6,422 nt of DNA from an uncultured Caryophanales bacterium (GTDB taxonomy: Bacteria; Bacillota_I; Bacilli_A; RF39; UBA660): assembly GCA_947303225.1 (NCBI GenBank), contig CAMYXG010000071.1, forward strand, positions 1-6,422, in the 5' to 3' direction. Every line of letters begins with the position of its first letter. The stretch's first letter is position 1. The notes under the pieces were generated by a model that was given only the letters and a program-made list of their open reading frames with translations, ran no database searches and had not been told where the DNA came from. Of this stretch, positions 4,982 to 6,422 are shown in pieces. The position numbers and the translations under genes are program-made.

Positions 4982-5664
4982 CTATTATTCGAATTATAAA
5001 AAAATTATTTTATAGAGTAGGGAGTATTTTTTATGTAGGTGCAACTGATGTATTACCAGAACCTTTATCAAGAGAAGAGGAAGAGTATTTTGTAAAGTTA
5101 AAAGAAGAGGGAAATGAGGAAGCGAAGGAAAAATTGATTGAGCATAATTTACGTTTGGTTGTTTTTCTGGCAAAAAAATATGAAAATACTGGAGTTGATT
5201 TAGAAGATTTAGTTAGTATTGGTAGTATTGGTTTAATTAAGGGTATTAATACTTTTTCTAGTGATAAGAATATTAAATTAGCAACCTATGCATCTAGATG
5301 TATTGATAATGAAATATTGATGTATTTAAGAAAGAATAAAAAGTTAAAAGCTGAAGTTAGTATTGATCAATCTTTATCGTTTGATGGAGATGGAAATGAA
5401 CTTCATTTAGAGGATATTATTGGAACTGATAAAGATGAAGTATCTAAGACTATTGAAGATCAAGATGATAAGTCTTTGATGATACAAGAAATTCTTTCTT
5501 TAAAACCAAGAGATCGTGAAATTATGATTATGAGATATGGGTTATTGGGTCAAGATGAGTATACTCAGAAAGAAGTTGCTGAAAAGCTAGGTATTTCACA
5601 AAGTTATATTTCAAGAATTGAAAAGAAGGTGATTAGACGTCTAAAAGTTTTGATTAATACATAA
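4975..5664 (+). CDS. sigE: Pro-sigma-E, mother-cell sporulation sigma factor
   Basis: This is the RNA polymerase sigma factor for early mother-cell genes, made as an inactive membrane-bound precursor. The 229-residue protein starts with a hydrophobic and basic pro-sequence (MLTIIRIIKKLFYRVGSIF, 1-19). YVGATDVLPEPLS follows and aligns with YIGGSEALPPPLS of mature B. subtilis sigma-E. By this alignment SpoIIGA should cut near F19-Y20, giving a pro-sequence about 8 residues shorter than the 27 in B. subtilis. Region 2.1-2.2 is at 57-94 (HNLRLVVFLAKKYENTG, DLEDLVSIGSIGLIKG), 2.4 at 103-121 (ATYASRCIDNEILMYLRK), and the region 4.2 helix-turn-helix at 197-223 (TQKEVAEKLGISQSYISR). All are close to sigma-E and much closer than to other sporulation sigmas. 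Its activator spoIIGA is directly upstream. sigG, which follows in B. subtilis, is not here. Confidence 0.97.
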   Translation: MLTIIRIIKKLFYRVGSIFYVGATDVLPEPLSREEEEYFVKLKEEGNEEAKEKLIEHNLRLVVFLAKKYENTGVDLEDLVSIGSIGLIKGINTFSSDKNIKLATYASRCIDNEILMYLRKNKKLKAEVSIDQSLSFDGDGNELHLEDIIGTDKDEVSKTIEDQDDKSLMIQEILSLKPRDREIMIMRYGLLGQDEYTQKEVAEKLGISQSYISRIEKKVIRRLKVLINT

Positions 5665-5689
5665 TAGTATTTTATTTTTTTCTATGTTT

Positions 5690-5698
5690 TGCTATAAT
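5690..5698 (+). promoter_or_regulatory. Extended -10 promoter of the exported-protein gene
   Basis: TGCTATAAT is a perfect extended -10 sequence (TGnTATAAT). No good -35 box is seen at 17 bases (5670-5675 is TTTTAT), as expected for an extended -10 promoter. The start codon is 23 bases downstream, with AAGGTAGTGA (5708-5717) as a loose ribosome binding site. Confidence 0.7.
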
Positions 5699-5721
5699 GA
5701 TAATAGTAAGGTAGTGACGAT

Positions 5722-6422
5722 ATGGCAGAGAGAAAAAGAAAAAATCTATACTATCGTAAGAAAAGATATTTAAAGTATTCTTTTCTCTTTTTGCTTTTAT
5801 TTATAACAATGGGATACTCTGTATTAAATACAGAATTAGGGATAAATGGAGACGTACAATTAAAAGAATATGTAGCACCAACTTTATATAATGTATTAAA
5901 GCAAGCAGCAAAAGAAGGTACATATGCAAAAGAATATACAGGAGAACATCAGGATAGTATGGATCCAACTAAATCAACAGAAAAGATTTATCATTGGTAT
6001 GCTCCTAATACTATACCGGGTAATACTTTAGCTAATGAAATTCTAGATAAAAACAATGTGATATTTGCTGGTATTTGTTGGCAAATGATAAGAACAACAG
6101 ATACTGGTGGAGTTAAGATGATATACAATGGGGAAGCAGTAGATAACCAATGTTTATCTACACGTGGTACGCATGTGGGATATGCATCTAGAACAAGCCA
6201 AAACTTAGCTTCTAACTATTGGTATGGAACTGATTATACTTATGACTCTACAGCAAAAACATTTAAAGTAAGTGGCACAACAGAACAAACTATGTGGAAT
6301 GAGAGCAATGGACCAGGACTAGTTGGAAAATATACTTGTAAATTAACAAGTGAAGATGGAACATGCGCAACCTTATATTTAGTAGAGTCATATTACAATA
6401 CGACGAGCGCTTATGTAATACC
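5722..6422 (+). CDS. Signal-anchored exported protein, unknown function (3'-partial)
   Basis: The frame is open from the ATG to the window edge (233 complete codons, no stop). Residues 1-18 are very basic (MAERKRK...YYRKKRYLK), and 19-35 are hydrophobic. Then comes GYSVLNTELGINGDVQL (31-47), a pattern I recall just after the membrane segment in many surface proteins of gut Firmicutes. The remainder is Thr-, Ser-, Tyr- and Gly-rich and should be extracellular. It contains GICWQMIRTTDTGGVKMIYN (117-136), a repeated theme in such proteins, and cysteines at 119, 144, 206 and 215 that could pair. Codon choice differs from the neighbours: Thr is ACA 15 of 28 times here versus 1 of 9 in sigE, and AAC and ACG codons appear. 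This suggests a different origin or a different expression class. It has its own promoter. Adhesin, pilin-like or cell-wall protein are all possible; function unknown. Confidence 0.85.
   Translation, partial: MAERKRKNLYYRKKRYLKYSFLFLLLFITMGYSVLNTELGINGDVQLKEYVAPTLYNVLKQAAKEGTYAKEYTGEHQDSMDPTKSTEKIYHWYAPNTIPGNTLANEILDKNNVIFAGICWQMIRTTDTGGVKMIYNGEAVDNQCLSTRGTHVGYASRTSQNLASNYWYGTDYTYDSTAKTFKVSGTTEQTMWNESNGPGLVGKYTCKLTSEDGTCATLYLVESYYNTTSAYVI

Noticed and set aside
5656..5682. Possible terminator after sigE
   Set aside because: The stem AATAC/GTATT has only 5 A+T-rich pairs. The T-rich tract that follows is suggestive, but the hairpin is too weak to call.

Overview
This is a low-GC window (A+T clearly dominant by eye) from a spore-forming, low-GC Firmicute. 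The SpoIVB, SpoIIGA and pro-sigma-E proteins point to an endospore former. The short proteins, strong A+T bias and the type of exported protein at the right end suggest an uncultured gut lineage within the Bacilli; this placement is inference. Trp is written TGG, and TGA ends xseA and the 214-aa gene, so the standard bacterial code applies rather than the Mycoplasma code.

Left part (1-1850, + strand): the 3' part of xseA (exonuclease VII large subunit, start outside the window) overlaps by 4 bp an unrecognised three-helix membrane protein with a cysteine cluster. That gene is followed by xseB (exonuclease VII small subunit) and a perfect 10-bp-stem terminator. The unknown gene therefore sits between the two subunit genes of one enzyme.

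Middle left (1849-2761, - strand): a two-gene operon with a 4-bp ATGA overlap, reading toward the xse terminator. It encodes a 214-aa single-pass membrane protein of unknown function and a 74-aa acidic protein resembling DUF1292/YrzB. A near-consensus sigma-A promoter (TTGACA-17-TATAGT) drives it.

Middle right (2762-5664, + strand): a sporulation cluster. spoIVB (PDZ plus S55 serine protease, the forespore signalling protease) has a possible sigma-F/sigma-G type promoter. A 106-aa three-helix membrane protein follows with its own sigma-A promoter and terminator. Then comes the spoIIGA-sigE pair: the membrane aspartic protease and the pro-sigma-E it activates, overlapping by 7 bp. In Bacillus subtilis spoIVB lies next to recN/spo0A and sigG follows sigE. 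Here spoIVB is upstream of spoIIGA, and no sigG follows.

Right end (5665-6422, + strand): an extended -10 promoter and the 5' part of a gene for a signal-anchored exported protein. Its codon choice differs from that of its neighbours, and it runs off the window. There is no RNA gene, insertion sequence, CRISPR array or gene-free stretch over 300 bases; the longest intergenic region is 2715-2837.
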